NCBI GenBank assembly: GCA_019637315.1
Contig: JAHBVU010000010.1
Span: forward strand, 1-64,000
Origin: Gemmatimonadales bacterium
GTDB lineage: Bacteria > Gemmatimonadota > Gemmatimonadetes > Gemmatimonadales > GWC2-71-9
Direction of reading: 5' to 3'
Length of the DNA: 64,000 bases
Shown: in pieces, positions 17,634 through 26,256 of the stretch
Position numbering within the stretch: the first letter of the stretch is position 1
How the letters are laid out: each line of letters begins with the position of its first letter
The notes under the pieces: generated by a model
Told to the model about the DNA's origin: nothing
What the model saw: only the letters and a program-made list of their open reading frames with translations
The model's database searches: none
Translations under genes and position numbers: made by a program

Positions 17634-18080
17634 ATGATCGATCGCGCGCATATCGGCCGAACCTGGCCCGCATGGGAAGTTGACATCGAGAAGGGCCGCC
17701 TGCGGACATTGGCCCGCGCTATCGGAGAAACGCGACCGATCTATGTCGACGAGGAGGCGGCCCAGGCGGCCGGGTTCCGATCGATTCTGGCTCCGCTCAC
17801 CCTGCCGTTCTGTCTGCTGATGGACGACCCCGCCGGCCTGGGGTACCTCGCCGATCTGGGCATTCCAGTCGGTCGGATGCTCCATGCGGAGGAAAAGGTG
17901 ATCCCTCATCAGCCGATCTGCGCCGGCGACCGGCTGCGGGTCCAGCGCCGAGTTCGCGACATGTACAGCAAGAAGAACGGGACGCTCGATTTCGTGGTCT
18001 TCGGACTCGATGTCCGTCGCGCGAGCACGGGTGAGCTGGTGGCAGAGTCGGAGAGCACCCTGGTGGTGCGCCATGACTGA
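17634..18080 (+). CDS. MaoC-type dehydratase subunit, N-terminal (FAS1-like) half
   Basis: A 148-residue protein of the hot-dog fold, matching the MaoC N-terminal-type subunit of (R)-specific enoyl-CoA hydratase/dehydratase pairs such as mycobacterial HadA/HadC. Typical features are IGRTWPAWEVDIEKGRLRTL, the ARAIGETRPIYVDEEAAQAAGF stretch, LAPLTLPFCL, and a closing beta strand GELVAESESTLVV. It lacks the catalytic D-x4-H motif, which its partner supplies. The stop lies inside the start region of the next gene (8-base overlap), so a heterodimer is likely. Substrate chain length and pathway (fatty acid, polyhydroxyalkanoate or degradation) are not evident. Confidence 0.82.
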   Translation: MIDRAHIGRTWPAWEVDIEKGRLRTLARAIGETRPIYVDEEAAQAAGFRSILAPLTLPFCLLMDDPAGLGYLADLGIPVGRMLHAEEKVIPHQPICAGDRLRVQRRVRDMYSKKNGTLDFVVFGLDVRRASTGELVAESESTLVVRHD

Positions 18081-18492
18081 GCCGAGCGGGTTTGCCGGGG
18101 TCGGCACTGCCTTGCCGCCGTTGAGCCTTCCCCCGCTTTCGCGGACGACCATCGCGCTCTATGCCGCGGGCTCGGGTGATTTCGTGCCGCTGCATATCGA
18201 TCAGGACTTTGCCCGGCAGGCCGGCTATCCCGATGTCTTCATGCACGGAATGCTGGGCATGGCCTACCTGGCACGGCTGGTGACCGGTTGGGTTCCGCAG
18301 GCCCAGGTTCGCGAGGTCGGGGTGCGGTTCGTCTCGATTACGTACCCGGGAGAGGTCCTGACGGCCACCGGGAGGGTGAGCGCCGTCGATGTTGATGGCG
18401 TTCCGGGGCGAGTCAGCCTCGATCTTCGTCTGCTCAACGCGGAAGGCTCGCCCAAGCTCAGGGGGCGTGCCGTGGTCGATCTGAGCGATTGA
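18073..18492 (+). CDS. MaoC-type dehydratase subunit, catalytic half
   Basis: A 139-residue hot-dog protein with the hydratase-2 motif: YAAGSGDFVPLHIDQDFA contains the D-x4-H pair (D, then H), and the PDVFMHGMLGMAYLARL helix follows, as in MaoC and HadB. It should hydrate or dehydrate (R)-3-hydroxyacyl thioesters together with the preceding subunit. ATG 18073 overlaps the upstream gene by eight bases; the frame continues upstream to 18010, but that portion is out-of-frame shadow of the first subunit. No other fatty-acid gene adjoins the pair. Confidence 0.85.
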   Translation: MTEPSGFAGVGTALPPLSLPPLSRTTIALYAAGSGDFVPLHIDQDFARQAGYPDVFMHGMLGMAYLARLVTGWVPQAQVREVGVRFVSITYPGEVLTATGRVSAVDVDGVPGRVSLDLRLLNAEGSPKLRGRAVVDLSD

Positions 18493-18592
18493 TCTGGCGC
18501 AGCCGCCCAGGCCGGTTGACAGGAATCCGTCGGCAGCGAGACTACCGTTGCGTATCGCACGACTGTAACGACTCGCGAAGAGGATCAGGATC

Positions 18593-20047
18593 ATGGGGCG
18601 ATCGACGACGATAGTGTGGCCCGTCATGCTGCTGGGCATGCTGCTCAGCTGGCCGACGATCGGTGTCGCACAACAGGCGGCGGCCATGGGCCCGCTGGCG
18701 CGCCAGTATGTCGCGCATGACGCGCCGGTCATTGCGCTGCGGAATGTGCGGGTTGTCGATGGCACCGGGGCGGCCGCTCGAGACGGTCAGACCGTTGTCT
18801 TCAGCGGCGGCCGGATCACGGCCATGGGAGGCGAGGTCGCCATCCCCCCCGGGGCGGAGGTGCTGGACCTGCCCGGGCACACGGTGGTGCCGGGTCTGGT
18901 GATGCTGCATGAGCATCTCTTCTATCCAACGGGGCGGCGGCAGCCGGGGCTCTTCAGCTACGTCTCGCAGAACTTCAGCTTTCCCAAGCTGTACCTGGCC
19001 TTCGGGGTCACCACCTTGCGTACGGCTGGGACGATCGCCCCATACGTGGATCTCAATGCCAAGCACGCCATCGATCAGGGCCAGGAAGCGGGACCGCTGA
19101 TTTACCTGACCAGCCCGTTTCTTGACCGTCCCGGGTACCCGATTCCGCACTTCAAGCACATCGACAGTCCCGAAGCTGCGCGCCGAGCGGTGCGCTACTG
19201 GGCCGACGAGGGCTTCACCTGGTTCAAGGCGTATACGTTCGTGACACGCGAGGACCTTGGCGCCATCATCGATGAGGCGCATCGGCTCGGCCACCGGGTA
19301 ACGGCGCATCTCTGTTCCGTGACCCACTCGGAAGCCGCGGCGCTGGGCATCGATGGCCTCGAGCATGGGCTCCTGACCAACACCGAATTCGTGCCTGAGA
19401 AGAAGCCCGACCTGTGTCCTGGTGAGAACCGGGTCTACGAGACCGCCGCGACCCTCGACCTCAGTAAGCCGGCGGTCCTGAACGGGATCAACAACCTGGT
19501 GCGCCGCGGCATTCCGATGACCTCGACACTTCCCATCTGGGAAACGATGGTGCCGGGACGAATGGTGCCGAGCGGGGTGCTGGAGGCGTTGAGTCCGGAG
19601 CTGCGCGACGACTACCTCTTTATTCAGCAGCACCTCGCCCGCGATACCAGCGCTCGGTTTGCGGACGCCTTTCGTACCGCGCTAGCCTGGGAACGTGCCT
19701 TTGTCCGAGCCGGTGGGACGCTTGGTGCGGGCAGCGATCCGACGGGCTATGGCGGGACCATCGCCGGTTACGGCAATGTTCGGCAACTCGAGCTGCTCGT
19801 CGAGGCCGGGTTCACGCCGATCGAGGCATTGACCATCGGGACGCGCAACGGCGCCCGAATTCTGGGAATCGACAGTCAGGTCGGCACGCTCGAAATCGGC
19901 AAGCGGGCGGACGCTGTCGTGGTGCGGGGCAATCCGGCGGACCGGATCGGTGATATGGGCAATCCCGTCCTGGTCTTTCGTGACGGGATTGCCTACGACT
20001 CGGCCAAGCTGATCGCCGCGACGCGGGGCCTGGTCGGCCGCTTCTGA
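18593..20047 (+). CDS. Secreted amidohydrolase
   Basis: A 484-residue metal-dependent hydrolase of the amidohydrolase superfamily. The signal peptide ends near GVAQQ (residue 27). The N-terminal beta sandwich (ALRNVRVVDGTGAAARDGQT) is followed by metal site A, HEH in PGLVMLHEHLF. Further ligands appear in VTAHLCSVTH and GLEHGLL, and the catalytic Asp is in LGAGSDPTGYG near residue 383. The C-terminus has the usual LEIGKRADAVVVRGNPADRI. It is likely periplasmic; dipeptides, cyclic amides or lactones are possible substrates. It ends three bases from the convergent aldolase gene, with no visible terminator. Confidence 0.85.
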   Translation: MGRSTTIVWPVMLLGMLLSWPTIGVAQQAAAMGPLARQYVAHDAPVIALRNVRVVDGTGAAARDGQTVVFSGGRITAMGGEVAIPPGAEVLDLPGHTVVPGLVMLHEHLFYPTGRRQPGLFSYVSQNFSFPKLYLAFGVTTLRTAGTIAPYVDLNAKHAIDQGQEAGPLIYLTSPFLDRPGYPIPHFKHIDSPEAARRAVRYWADEGFTWFKAYTFVTREDLGAIIDEAHRLGHRVTAHLCSVTHSEAAALGIDGLEHGLLTNTEFVPEKKPDLCPGENRVYETAATLDLSKPAVLNGINNLVRRGIPMTSTLPIWETMVPGRMVPSGVLEALSPELRDDYLFIQQHLARDTSARFADAFRTALAWERAFVRAGGTLGAGSDPTGYGGTIAGYGNVRQLELLVEAGFTPIEALTIGTRNGARILGIDSQVGTLEIGKRADAVVVRGNPADRIGDMGNPVLVFRDGIAYDSAKLIAATRGLVGRF

Positions 20048-20050
20048 GGC

Positions 20051-20794
20051 TCAGCCGCGGTAGTCGGGGGCTTCGCGATCGAGCAGCCGCTTGAGCGCTT
20101 CGAAATGTTTGCGCGGTTGATCAGCAGCGTCGGCGTTGGTGTTCATGGCATCGACCAGGCTGTTGATCACGCGGTCTGGAATCGGGCGAAGGGCGCGTCC
20201 CGTCGACATGGCCAGCACCTGGACCATGCAGGCCCGCTCCAGGAAGTAGAGATCGTTCCAGGCGGCGTGAATGCTGGGGCCGGTGACGATAACACCGTGG
20301 TGGCCGAGGAAGAGCACACTCTTGTCGCCCATGGCGGCCGCCATTCGGTCACCTTCGGTGTGGTCGAGGGCGAGGCCCTCGTAGTCGTCGAGATAGGCAA
20401 TGCGCCGGGCAAACTGCAGCGCGTTCTGGGACACCATCTCGACTCGGCCACCGTCCAGCAGTGTCAGGGCCGTTGCGTACGGCATGTGGGTATGAAGGAC
20501 GGCGCGCGCGCGGGGGTGCTTCAGATGCAGCCGGGAATGGATAAAAAACGCGGTGTCCTCGACTGGCAGGTCGCCTTCGAGGATGGTGCGGTCGGAGGTG
20601 GCTAGTACGAGGTCACTGGCCCGCAACTCACGCCAGTGCAGCCCGATCGGGTTGACCAGGAAACGGTGGCCGTCCGGCTCCACTGCGTAGCTGAAGTGGT
20701 TGTCGATGCCTTCGTGCAGTCCCAGCCGCTCGGCTGAGCGGAATGCCGCGGCGAGATTGATGCGGTCGGCCTGGTAGGAGCGGGTGGTCGTCAT
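20051..20794 (-). CDS. Class II aldolase/adducin-family protein
   Basis: A 247-residue cytosolic protein of the class II aldolase/adducin fold. Zinc-site histidines appear in HTHMPYA (after HPRARAVL) and in FLGHHGVIVTG; the acidic segment following the GLHEGIDNHFSYAVEPD loop is also typical. Bacterial members cleave sugar phosphates or act as decarboxylases or epimerases. The protein is longer than fuculose-type aldolases and closer to adducin-like proteins of unknown substrate. The ATG at 20794 faces a 416-base gap. Function beyond the fold is uncertain. Confidence 0.82.
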   Translation of the reverse strand: MTTTRSYQADRINLAAAFRSAERLGLHEGIDNHFSYAVEPDGHRFLVNPIGLHWRELRASDLVLATSDRTILEGDLPVEDTAFFIHSRLHLKHPRARAVLHTHMPYATALTLLDGGRVEMVSQNALQFARRIAYLDDYEGLALDHTEGDRMAAAMGDKSVLFLGHHGVIVTGPSIHAAWNDLYFLERACMVQVLAMSTGRALRPIPDRVINSLVDAMNTNADAADQPRKHFEALKRLLDREAPDYRG

Positions 20795-21210
20795 CGGGCG
20801 TGTGCCTTTAGCGAATGCCGGTCGAGAGTAGTCTTTGGTTCGGCGTTGACAGTGAACCCCCAGATCAAGCTAGACGTATTCGTCGGTTCCGTCAGGTGGT
20901 CCCCGGCGGGATTCGTGTGAGAACCTGGTCGGGCGCCTGCCTGGCCGAGGCCTGCGGTACGCTCGGCCGGGCTCCGGCGCCTGCCGCGAACCGCAATGCC
21001 AACTCCTTCACCTCTTCCATCTAATCGGATCTCACCGTCAATCGGATCCGGTTTCTCGTGCCAACGATTGCACCCGAAGGGATCAGACTGCGTCGCTGCC
21101 CCGAGTGTGGCGCCCGGCGCGTGCGGCACGCAAGCTGCCCACCTGCCTGGTGGGGCCGGCGACTCGGCCGGCTCAGGCGGGGGAACCGCCGCAACTGATC
21201 GGGGAGGCGT
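20795..21210. other. Divergent intergenic region
   Basis: A 416-base gap between the aldolase and the barrel protein. It contains a possible -35 box TTGACA (20846-20851) with a poor -10 (TAGACG at 20871), a direct repeat of ATCGGATC near 21024 and 21043, and a possible small zinc-ribbon reading frame at 21058-21198. A longer minus-strand open frame crosses it but is antisense to the barrel gene and is not credible. Confidence 0.45.
21058..21198 (+). CDS. Possible small CPxCG protein (low confidence)
   Basis: A GTG-initiated frame of 46 codons encodes a very basic peptide with CPECG and a third Cys (RRCPECGARRVRHASCP), followed by Arg-rich sequence. The C-P-x-C-G ... H-x-x-C-P spacing recalls zinc ribbons such as the tail of ribosomal protein L32, but the second half-knuckle is incomplete. 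There is no clear ribosome site. It may be chance coding in GC-rich DNA. Confidence 0.2.
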   Translation: MPTIAPEGIRLRRCPECGARRVRHASCPPAWWGRRLGRLRRGNRRN

Positions 21211-21855
21211 ATGCACGTCGGAAGAGTCGTACTCGTGGCGGCCTGGCTCGGGCTGGTGGCGCCGACGCTGGTCGCGCAGGTCGCAGCCGGATCGGGCGGG
21301 GGCCCGGTCGCGTCTCGGCAGGGCACCTGGCTGGGTGTTGGAATCGGTGGGGGTGCGTCGACACTCAACTGCCGGATCTGCGAGGGCGAACAGGGGAGCC
21401 GCGGAATTTCCGGTTACCTGCGCGGTGGCGTCACCTTGAACCCGAAGCTGCTGGTTGGTGCGGAAGCGAACGCCTGGACCCGAAGCGACGAGCGAGGTAA
21501 TCAGCGAGTTTGGTCGCTTGCTGCCAACGGCTACTGGTATCCCAATCCTGAGCACGGCTACTTCCTCAAGGCCGGTCTCGGGTTTACCCGGTACCGACGC
21601 TGGGCCCTCGAGAACAGCAACTCGACCGTCCAGATCGGCCTCCTGGGCGGAGGTCTCTCGGCCCACCTGGGCGCCGGCTATGAGGTCCGCGTAAATCCCA
21701 ACATGTCGATCGTGCCGTTTCTCAATCTGCTCGCGTCATCGCAGGGGGCGCTGGCCACCACGCGCGACAACGGAACTCAGTATCAGCGGAACACGCTGTC
21801 CAACGGCGCCAACGTTCTTCTGGCCCAGGCCGGCATCGGCCTGACCTGGCATTGA
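21211..21855 (+). CDS. Small outer-membrane beta-barrel protein
   Basis: A 214-residue exported protein. The signal peptide ends near TLVAQ (residue 23). Alternating hydrophobic/polar strands with aromatic ends follow (GTWLGVGIGGGAS, ISGYLRGGVTLN, LVGAEANAW, GYFLKAGLGFTRY, LLGGGLSAHLGAGYEVRV, AQAGIGLTW), the look of an eight-stranded OmpA/OmpW-type barrel. Two Cys close together (NCRICEGE) may form a disulfide. The ribosome site GGGGAGG precedes ATG 21211. The next gene, a lipoprotein, starts 17 bases after the stop, so the two probably share a transcript. Ligand unknown. Confidence 0.7.
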   Translation: MHVGRVVLVAAWLGLVAPTLVAQVAAGSGGGPVASRQGTWLGVGIGGGASTLNCRICEGEQGSRGISGYLRGGVTLNPKLLVGAEANAWTRSDERGNQRVWSLAANGYWYPNPEHGYFLKAGLGFTRYRRWALENSNSTVQIGLLGGGLSAHLGAGYEVRVNPNMSIVPFLNLLASSQGALATTRDNGTQYQRNTLSNGANVLLAQAGIGLTWH

Positions 21856-21872
21856 TCGCGAGGGGTAATCAG

Positions 21873-23105
21873 ATGGTGAATCTGCTTGGGCGGTTCGCAG
21901 GGGTCGCTGTTTTCGTCGCCGTTGCCGGGTGTGGCGGTGACTCGTTTGCCGGGCTTGACCCTGCCTCAGTGTCGCCGAGCGTTGCGTACGGCGCCTGGCG
22001 GCCGGGCCCGACGGATACGTGTCCGGTCTCGGTCCACCAGCAGTATTCGACGGTAGGTCCGGATGGCAAGGCGTACCCGACCTGGCATCCGCCGGTCGAC
22101 CCGGCGACGGGGTGCAGCTTTGGTCACGAACATGGCCGGGACCCGTCGGGGTCTCGTCTGGCGCAGTCGGTTGGTGCGATGGCGTTCGGCTACGCCAACG
22201 AGCAACTGGATATCTGGGATCCCAGCGGCCGGCGGCACGAGGACCATGTCGGCCACAAGGTCGAATGGGAAAACGACGTGCAGATGCGGGTGGCCAATGC
22301 GGGCGGCAGCGTGCTGTCCGTGCGGTGCGACATCCTCTACAAACTGCACCAGGGAACCCACTCGAGAGATGCCTTCACCAATAACCTGCACGAGGTGATC
22401 TACCACGCCAAATGCAACGACGGAACCGAAGTCCGGGTCACGATGATGGCCGCGATCGGGCGGCCCGGTGAGTTCACCCGCAACTGCGATGGCGCCCGGA
22501 TCCAGGTCGGGACGGCGACGCCAGCCAATTCGCCCAACGGCGGTGGTCAGCGGGTGCTGCCCGACCGGACCTGTGCGGAGCGGCACCTGCTGGTCGGCGA
22601 AGGCAGCCAGTCTCGGCTCAAAGACGCCATGCACGAGAGCTGGCAGCAATCGCTCGTGATCAAGACACCCGAAGGGCGGACCCTGGCGCACATGGATCCC
22701 TACTTCCAGGTCTTTGCCCCGAGTCGCTTCTTCGACCCGGACAAACCGGACTTCACGGGGCGCCCGATCGACCTCTGCTATACTGTGACGTCGGCCGGCC
22801 TGCGAGCGCGGGGGGCGCCCTGTGCGGCGGTTGCCGCAGTCGTCGGCATGGCGCATACCGACCCGCGTTCGCCGTTCAACGGGGTGCGTCGCTTCCTCGA
22901 TATCAACTCACTCGATGTCAACAACGCCGATGGGCCGACGACCTGGTATACGGATCCGTTTGGCCGCGGCGCGCGGACAGAACCGTTCCCGGGCGCCATC
23001 CGGCAGTACATCGCGCGCATCAACAACACGGGCTTGGATCTGTCCGGGCCGAGCATCGGCTCCAGCCGCGACTACGGGGTGGGGCACGCTCACGCGCCAA
23101 ACTGA
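21873..23105 (+). CDS. Lipoprotein of unknown function, His-rich
   Basis: A 410-residue protein with a lipobox (AVAGC, Cys about residue 20), so probably anchored in a membrane. The mature part is rich in histidine clusters (GHEHGRDP, HEDHVGHKVEW, a terminal GHAHAP) and contains several cysteines, which might bind metal or form disulfides; it is otherwise unrecognised. ATG 21873 is preferred over TTG 21852 because GAGGGG lies 8-14 bases upstream and the signal sequence starts right after it. It follows the barrel-protein gene by 17 bases and is followed by a strong hairpin. A shared envelope role of the two is inference. Confidence 0.65.
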   Translation: MVNLLGRFAGVAVFVAVAGCGGDSFAGLDPASVSPSVAYGAWRPGPTDTCPVSVHQQYSTVGPDGKAYPTWHPPVDPATGCSFGHEHGRDPSGSRLAQSVGAMAFGYANEQLDIWDPSGRRHEDHVGHKVEWENDVQMRVANAGGSVLSVRCDILYKLHQGTHSRDAFTNNLHEVIYHAKCNDGTEVRVTMMAAIGRPGEFTRNCDGARIQVGTATPANSPNGGGQRVLPDRTCAERHLLVGEGSQSRLKDAMHESWQQSLVIKTPEGRTLAHMDPYFQVFAPSRFFDPDKPDFTGRPIDLCYTVTSAGLRARGAPCAAVAAVVGMAHTDPRSPFNGVRRFLDINSLDVNNADGPTTWYTDPFGRGARTEPFPGAIRQYIARINNTGLDLSGPSIGSSRDYGVGHAHAPN

Positions 23106-23121
23106 GGACGGTTAGCCTGCC

Positions 23122-23148
23122 GGGGGCATCGGTCGTTCCGATGCCCCC
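23122..23148 (+). terminator. Hairpin after lipoprotein gene
   Basis: GGGGGCATCGG (23122-23132) pairs perfectly over 11 bases with CCGATGCCCCC (23138-23148), loop TCGTT. No T-run follows, so it may act as a terminator that needs other factors or as an mRNA 3'-end stabiliser. It lies 17 bases after the lipoprotein stop. Confidence 0.6.
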
Positions 23149-23265
23149 GCAGGGATCGCCTCGCTGCGTTCCTCCTCGCTGGAACCTTTCGGTCGGTCGA
23201 CCGAGTTGGCTAGATTCCCCGAGTTCCCTCCATCCTGATCCACGCGCTTCTCTCGGGGCATCCCA

Positions 23266-24645
23266 ATGCGCCACGTTTTGCTGCTTGCCGGTCTCAGCCT
23301 CTGTCAGGTCCTGCCGTTGTCGGGTCAGGTGCCGAGAACGGAGCGACAACGCTGGATCGATTCCAGCACCTCCGTCACCAATGATCCGCGTCGCATCCCG
23401 ATGCCGACGGGCGTCAACGTTCCGACCGGTTCGATCGTATTGCGAGGTGGCCGGGTCTGGGACGGCACTGGCGCGGCTGCGCGTCCGGGCACCGTGGTGA
23501 TCACCGGCAATCGCATCGTCGCCGTCGTACCGCCTGAGTCGACGGCTTGGCCGCGCGATGCCCGGGTGATCGATGTCACGGGCAAGACGGTCCTGCCTGG
23601 CCTGATCGACCTGCATACTCATCTCGACTACCGCTTGCCGGGCAACTCCGACGCGCGGGCCTGGAGTATCGCCGACGGTGCGCTGCGTGGGGTGGAGCGG
23701 CTTCGATACTATATCGAGAGTGGCATCACGACGGTTCGGGATGTTGCCTCCAATGGCGACACGCCCTTTCTGCTCAAGCAATGGGTTGCGGAGGGGCGGG
23801 TTGTCGGGCCGAGGGTGCTTGCCGCCGGGAGCCTGATCACGGGCAAAGGCGGGCACGGTGCAGAGGTCGACCTCGAGGGATCGCGGCCGCTCGCGAGCAT
23901 TCGCGAGGCCTCCGGTCCCGATGATTGGCGTGAGGCGGTGCGCGAACAGTTCCGGAAGGGCGCCGACCTGATCAAGGTCTCGAGCCACTACTCTGAGGAG
24001 GAGATCAAAGCGGCTGTCGAGGAGGCCCACGAGCTCGGCCTGATGGTGACCGCAGATGCGGAGACCTTCTACATCGATCGCGCGGTGCGAGCGGGTGTCG
24101 ACATGATCGAGCACCCGTTGCCGCGGTCGGCGGAGGCGATTCGCCTCATGGCAGAGAAGGGGGTCGCCTCCAACCCCACCCTGGTACCGTACACTATCAT
24201 CTTTGCCCTGTCGGGGGGCTACTACGGCTCGACCAGCCGACGGTTCACCTTCTCGCAGGAGGCCAACCTCGCGGTCGTCCGTGCGATGAAGGAGGCCGGG
24301 GTCCGGATCGGAATCGGAACCGACCTGGTAGTCGACTGGTATCAGTATCTGCCCTGGCCGTACCACGAGGAGATGCGCCAGCTCGTCTCGATCGGCTACA
24401 CCGTACCGCAGGTGCTGGAGATTGCCACCAGGATCAACGCCGAGCTGATCGATATGGGGAGGTTGCTTGGTACTCTGGAGGCCGGCAAGCTGGCGGATGT
24501 TCTGGTCGTGGCGGGTCGTCCCGACGAACGGATCGAGGATCTGGGCAACGTCGAGGTGGTGATTCGCGACGGCCGTTTGCAGGTGCAGGGCGGGCAGGTC
24601 GTCTATCCTCGCCATCAGCCGCGGGCGCTGAATCCGAGGCGGTGA
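23266..24645 (+). CDS. Secreted amidohydrolase
   Basis: A 459-residue amidohydrolase-superfamily protein with a signal peptide (MRHVLLLAGLSLCQVLPLSGQ). Metal site A is HTH in PGLIDLHTHLDY near residue 117. Lys in DLIKVSSHYSEEE could be the bridging residue. At the usual VxAHAE position the sequence reads VTADAE, so one metal-site histidine appears replaced by Asp. EHP and the catalytic Asp in IGIGTDLVVDW are kept. The C-terminus is standard (LGTLEAGKLADVLVVAGRP). It opens a run of four exported hydrolases on one strand and may attack acylated or cyclic peptides. The lost histidine makes the metal stoichiometry uncertain. Confidence 0.82.
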   Translation: MRHVLLLAGLSLCQVLPLSGQVPRTERQRWIDSSTSVTNDPRRIPMPTGVNVPTGSIVLRGGRVWDGTGAAARPGTVVITGNRIVAVVPPESTAWPRDARVIDVTGKTVLPGLIDLHTHLDYRLPGNSDARAWSIADGALRGVERLRYYIESGITTVRDVASNGDTPFLLKQWVAEGRVVGPRVLAAGSLITGKGGHGAEVDLEGSRPLASIREASGPDDWREAVREQFRKGADLIKVSSHYSEEEIKAAVEEAHELGLMVTADAETFYIDRAVRAGVDMIEHPLPRSAEAIRLMAEKGVASNPTLVPYTIIFALSGGYYGSTSRRFTFSQEANLAVVRAMKEAGVRIGIGTDLVVDWYQYLPWPYHEEMRQLVSIGYTVPQVLEIATRINAELIDMGRLLGTLEAGKLADVLVVAGRPDERIEDLGNVEVVIRDGRLQVQGGQVVYPRHQPRALNPRR

Positions 24646-24682
24646 GGTCGACCCTTGCCGAAGGCCGGCTTCGGTCGGATTA

Positions 24683-24692
24683 TTGTATACAA
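24683..24692 (+). promoter_or_regulatory. TTGTATACAA palindrome, candidate GntR operator
   Basis: A perfect 10-base palindrome 38 bases before the serine hydrolase start, immediately followed by a second TTGTAC half-site (24696-24701). AT-rich sequence like this is rare in the window. The core TGTATACA recurs at 46066-46073, just downstream of a GntR/FCD regulator gene. GntR-family operators commonly have GT...AC symmetry. Confidence 0.45.
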
Positions 24693-24730
24693 ACTTGTAC
24701 GCATCCATTCGGTCTCGGAGGATTGAGCTC

Positions 24731-26215
24731 ATGATTCGTTGGCTCTGGCTCGTCGTGTCGATTGCCGTTCCGGGCGTCGCAACTGCTCAGAACGTGCAGG
24801 CCATCGACCGGTACTTCACCAAAGCCCTCGCGGATTGGCAGGCTCCGGGCATTGCGTTCGCGGTGGTGCGAAATGATTCCGTGGTGCTGATGCGCGGTTA
24901 CGGCGTACGGCAGCTGGGCAAGTCCGATGCCGTGACTCCGAACACCATTTTTGCGGTCGGCTCGACCACCAAGGCGTTTACCTCGGCCACGCTCGGGCTG
25001 CTGGTCGATGAGGGTAAGATCAACTGGGACGACCGGGTGACAACCTACTTGCCGGATTTCGAGCTCTTCGATCCGTATGTCACCCGCGAGCTGACGATTC
25101 GTGACCTGCTGACTCACCGGAGCGGCCTGGTTCGCGGCGATCGCCTCTGGTCGAACTCCGGGATGTCCCGGGCCGAAGTGCTGCGCCGAGTTCGCTTCCT
25201 GGAGCCGACCTGGAGTTTCCGGTCGCAGTACGGCTACCAGAACATCATGTACCTGGCAGCGGGTACCGTGGTGGATAAAGTCACGGGAACAGTCTGGGAC
25301 GATTTCGTGAAGCAGCGGATCTTCGAGCCGCTCGGCATGCATCGGAGCTTTACGAGCGTGGTGCCGCTGGCGGCGCAGACGGATGTCGCCTCGCCTCACG
25401 AGAAGATTGGCGGGGTGCCGACGGCGGTGGAGTGGGCCAACATCGATAACATCGGGCCGGCCGGTTCGATCAACTCGAGCGTCGCGGACATGGCCCAGTG
25501 GATCCGGCTGCATCTGGCCGACGGCGTGTACGGCGGTCGGCGGCTGATCAAGGCGGAAACGATCAAGGAAATGCACTCACCGCACATGCACACATCCCGC
25601 AGCGCAACGGACGAGCGCAATTTCCCGGAGACCAACCTCACCGCATACGGGCTGGCCTGGTCGCTGCGCGACTATCGCGGCATGAAGCTGGTTTCTCATG
25701 GCGGTGCGATTCGCGGGATGCGGGCCCAGGTTGCCCTGGTGCCGGGGAAGAAACTCGGCGTCGTGGTGCTCACCAACGTCTCCGAATCGAGCCTTCCCTC
25801 GGCCATGATGTACTGGCTGCTCGATCGCTATACCGGCGGAGCCGACAAAGACTGGAGTGCGCTCTACCTGGCCGATGCCAAGGCAGCGCAGCAGCGATCG
25901 GAAGACGAACGGCGCAAGGTCGAGGCTGCGCGGGTGACGGGAACCTCTCCGTCGCTGGCGCAGGCCCAGTACGCCGGCGTCTATGCCGACAGCATGTACG
26001 GCGAGATCAGCGTGACCGAGGAAAACGGTGGCCTGGTCGCGCGCTTCGGTCCCCACTATACGGGCGACCTGCAGCACTGGCACTTCGACACCTATGCCAT
26101 CGTCTGGCGGAATCCGGTTTTCGGACCGACCCGTGTCACCTTCCAGCTCGATGCGTCGGGCCGGGTTCGTTCGCTGGTGTATCCCAACCTCGGGACCTTT
26201 GGACGCAAACGATGA
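24731..26215 (+). CDS. Secreted serine hydrolase (S12) with C-terminal DUF3471-like domain
   Basis: A 494-residue exported protein. A signal peptide ends at ATAQ (residue 20). The catalytic STTK is at 78-81, YQN (YGYQNIMYLAAG) near residue 175, and HGG (LVSHGGAIRGM) near residue 324. The C-terminal 120 residues (QYAGVYADSMYGEISVTEENG, HWHFDTYAIVWR) form the small beta domain often called DUF3471. The start is ATG 24731 after GGAGGATTGAG; an upstream ATG at 24683 overlaps the palindrome and is less likely. It belongs with the proteins at 27472 and 43575 by sequence pattern, and lies between an amidohydrolase and a dipeptidase-like gene. Confidence 0.87.
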   Translation: MIRWLWLVVSIAVPGVATAQNVQAIDRYFTKALADWQAPGIAFAVVRNDSVVLMRGYGVRQLGKSDAVTPNTIFAVGSTTKAFTSATLGLLVDEGKINWDDRVTTYLPDFELFDPYVTRELTIRDLLTHRSGLVRGDRLWSNSGMSRAEVLRRVRFLEPTWSFRSQYGYQNIMYLAAGTVVDKVTGTVWDDFVKQRIFEPLGMHRSFTSVVPLAAQTDVASPHEKIGGVPTAVEWANIDNIGPAGSINSSVADMAQWIRLHLADGVYGGRRLIKAETIKEMHSPHMHTSRSATDERNFPETNLTAYGLAWSLRDYRGMKLVSHGGAIRGMRAQVALVPGKKLGVVVLTNVSESSLPSAMMYWLLDRYTGGADKDWSALYLADAKAAQQRSEDERRKVEAARVTGTSPSLAQAQYAGVYADSMYGEISVTEENGGLVARFGPHYTGDLQHWHFDTYAIVWRNPVFGPTRVTFQLDASGRVRSLVYPNLGTFGRKR

Positions 26216-26256
26216 TTGCGGTCTGACTCCCATTCCTGCACTCGATTGAGGCAATC

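Noticed and set aside
17499-18152. Long minus-strand extension of the coiled-coil protein
   Set aside because: It is antisense to the well-supported MaoC-type gene at 17634 and has no recognisable sequence; the credible protein starts at 17498.
20791-21666. A 291-codon minus-strand gene
   Set aside because: It runs antisense through the barrel-protein gene, is rich in Pro/Arg, and lacks domain similarity.
23020-24732. A 570-codon minus-strand gene opposite the amidohydrolase
   Set aside because: High GC leaves long open frames opposite real genes. The plus strand has clear catalytic motifs and a signal peptide, and the minus strand has none.
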